Positions 63,037 through 64,000 of a stretch of 64,000 nt of DNA are shown here, piece by piece (position 1 is the first letter of the stretch; every line of letters begins with the position of its first letter). Below the pieces are notes generated by a model. The model worked only from the letters and a program-made list of their open reading frames with translations. It did not search any database and was not told the DNA's origin. Source of the DNA: CAVUWL01 sp963700105. GTDB taxonomy: Bacteria > Actinomycetota > Thermoleophilia > Solirubrobacterales > 70-9. A program made the position numbers and the translations under genes. The DNA is taken from assembly GCA_963700105.1 (NCBI GenBank), contig CAVOWL010000004.1:868001-932000 (forward strand), in the 5' to 3' direction.

Positions 63037-63092
63037 AGCGAGGCGAGATTCGAAGCCCGCGACCTTCGGGTTATGAGATCGCTGGCGCTAGT
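63037..63092 (-). repeat. tRNA-Met(CAT)-type 3'-half fragment S8
   Basis: The minus strand reads AGCGATCTCATAACCCGAAG, GTCGCGGGCTTCGAATCTCG, CC: anticodon CAT with its 3' stem, variable region and T-arm of a tRNA-Met-like gene. The 5' half is absent. A double TACCC motif (63163-63182) lies to its right, parallel to the A repeats. Confidence 0.6.
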
Positions 63093-63401
63093 TGACTCGG
63101 CTGATTTTTGGCTTTCTCAAGCGGTTTGAGTTTGGCCGAGTTGAACTCAGTTGCGCTCAACTTAGTACCCACTTATTACCCGCGTGAAGGCACGACCAGC
63201 CCTCGAATGCCTCGGCGTTGGTCTGCGAGGGCTTGGTTGAGCTCCTGAACTTGCGCACGTACTGGAGCGCCGACGCGTGGGTCTCCTCGGCGGTCGCGGG
63301 TGGATCGAAATTATGGAGGGTCCTGATATTTCTACACATGCCCCAATCTCAGGACGCCCGGCGCCGCGTTTCAGCCGAAGTCGGGCTAGGTTGTGTCCAG
63401 C
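63093..63401. other. 309-bp interval without a supported gene
   Basis: Contains the TTTTTGGCT-like and double TACCC sequences that accompany the tRNA scars, and the promoter of the next gene. No open frame with family features. Confidence 0.4.
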
Positions 63402-63800
63402 ATGGGGCTGTTCGGCAACAAGGAGGAGAAGCGCGCCGAGGACGCCGCAGCGGAAGCCGAGGCTGACCGCCTGGCCGCCCTGCCCGTCGCCGACCTCGCC
63501 GCCGTGATCCTCCCGGCCTTCGGCCCCGACGGTCCCGGCAGGGGTGGTGACAAAGAGATCGGCGCCCTCCAGGTCGGCATGTACCTGATGCGCGACTTCC
63601 CGCGTGGCAACCAGTTCATCAAGCAACTACTGGAGCCGCTCAAGGAGGGCATCCAGGCCCTCGAAAACGCCGGTCTCGTCAAGCGCACGGTCCAGAGCAT
63701 CGGTGGCTCGAGCGTCAGCGCGACGCGCCTCGGCCTGCAGGCGATCAAAGAGGACTCGGCGCGGAAGTACCTGAGCGAGCGGCCCGCAGCCGACGCCTGA
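63402..63800 (+). CDS. Small acidic-helical protein of unknown function
   Basis: 132 aa from the ATG at 63402 (GTG 63393 possible). Highly charged N-terminus GLFGNKEEKRAEDAAAEAEA, then AVILPAFGPDGPG, LQVGMYLMRDFPRGNQFIKQ and LGLQAIKEDSARKYLSER. It seems a genuine soluble protein: strong GC3 bias and hydrophobic periodicity. No family recognised; last gene before the tRNA attachment site. Confidence 0.55.
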   Translation: MGLFGNKEEKRAEDAAAEAEADRLAALPVADLAAVILPAFGPDGPGRGGDKEIGALQVGMYLMRDFPRGNQFIKQLLEPLKEGIQALENAGLVKRTVQSIGGSSVSATRLGLQAIKEDSARKYLSERPAADA

Positions 63801-63864
63801 GGGCCGACCGGCCCTCAGCTTCGTCGAGGTGCGATTGGCCGTATTTTTGGCTCTAGAATGGGGA

Positions 63865-63937
63865 AGCGGACGACGGGTCTCGAACCCGCGACCTCGAGCT
63901 TGGGAAGCTCGCGCTCTACCAGCTGAGCTACGTCCGC
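63865..63937 (-). tRNA. tRNA-Gly (anticodon CCC)
   Basis: Complete cloverleaf on the minus strand: acceptor GCGGACG/CGTCCGC, D-arm GCTCAGCTGGTAGAGC, anticodon arm CGAGC TTCCCAA GCTCG, T-arm GCGGG TTCGAGA CCCGT, discriminator U as usual for Gly. Its 3' half, from the anticodon to the 3' end, is the repeated sequence in A1, A2 and A3, marking it as the integration site. Confidence 0.93.
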
Positions 63938-64000
63938 GCTGCGGAATTCCTCATTCCAAAGCCATCCTAGGAGATTTCCAGCGTCCAGGTAGACAGCGAG

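Larger units (their letters stand above)
55746..63864. mobile_element. Tandem tRNA-Gly element 3 (8.1 kb, composite)
   Basis: Lies between repeat A3 and the intact tRNA-Gly. Cargo: vapBC-like pair, relE remnant with xre antitoxin, cytochrome P450 with TetR, DUF2804, HxlR with a frameshifted reductase, and a small hypothetical gene. Four further fragments resembling 3' ends of other tRNAs lie at 61.2-63.1 kb, so this element is probably several insertions deep. No integrase or transposase gene is seen. Confidence 0.55.

Overview
The window is high-GC actinobacterial DNA, most likely from the class Thermoleophilia (Solirubrobacterales-like). This rests on GC-rich codons, a CGAAC-N4-GTTCG LexA box, a mycobacterial-type FadA2/FabG4/HtdX/FadE gene order, a c-di-AMP riboswitch ahead of an RlpA-like gene, and very large secreted proteins of a kind I associate with this class. 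The lineage is inference; no rRNA is present.

Region 1 (1-20 kb, core metabolism). A tightly overlapping plus-strand operon holds an acyl-CoA/succinyl-CoA ligase pair, a one-cluster ferredoxin, a FadA2-like thiolase, a FabG4-like reductase, an HtdX-like hydratase and two acyl-CoA dehydrogenases; together these can run a full beta-oxidation cycle. Next come an acyl-CoA ligase, a GSA-aminomutase-like enzyme, a GGDEF-EAL protein, a DUF255 thioredoxin-fold protein, type I glutamine synthetase and an AhpD-like protein. At 17.9-20.8 kb lie secreted proteins, the riboswitch-controlled RlpA-like gene, RNase P RNA, lexA with its own operator, and tRNA-Leu(GAG).

Region 2 (21-36 kb, mixed accessory). 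A hydrolase, small exported proteins and gene fragments lead to a collagen-like/coiled-coil surface protein. A compact arsenic locus follows (arsR divergent from aqpS-arsC). Then come a Vgb-like propeller, GNAT, peroxiredoxin, pdxH divergent from a TetR gene with no normal start codon, and two decayed inverted copies of an IS630-like element. An IS481-type transposase tail lies at 26.5 kb.

Region 3 (35.7-51.7 kb). An alkane-hydroxylase operon (alkB, rubredoxin, TetR, methyltransferase) is followed by an exported repeat protein, a zinc-ribbon protein, secG, ccmE-ccmF with a CXXXY-type CcmE, an SDR, a GT2 glycosyltransferase and two giant tandem secreted paralogues.

Region 4 (51.8-63.9 kb, integration zone). 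The 3' half of a tRNA-Gly(CCC) gene is repeated three times upstream of the intact gene at 63.9 kb. Each copy is followed by the same ~120-bp segment. The repeats cut the region into three tandem elements with no recognisable integrase: one with hipBA, one with a HEPN/nucleotidyltransferase pair, and a larger one with vapBC, a decayed relE plus intact xre antitoxin, a cytochrome P450/TetR pair, a DUF2804 gene and an HxlR/frameshifted reductase pair. The large element also holds fragments of other tRNA 3' ends. This stacked array of toxin-antitoxin cassettes at one tRNA site is the most unusual feature of the window.
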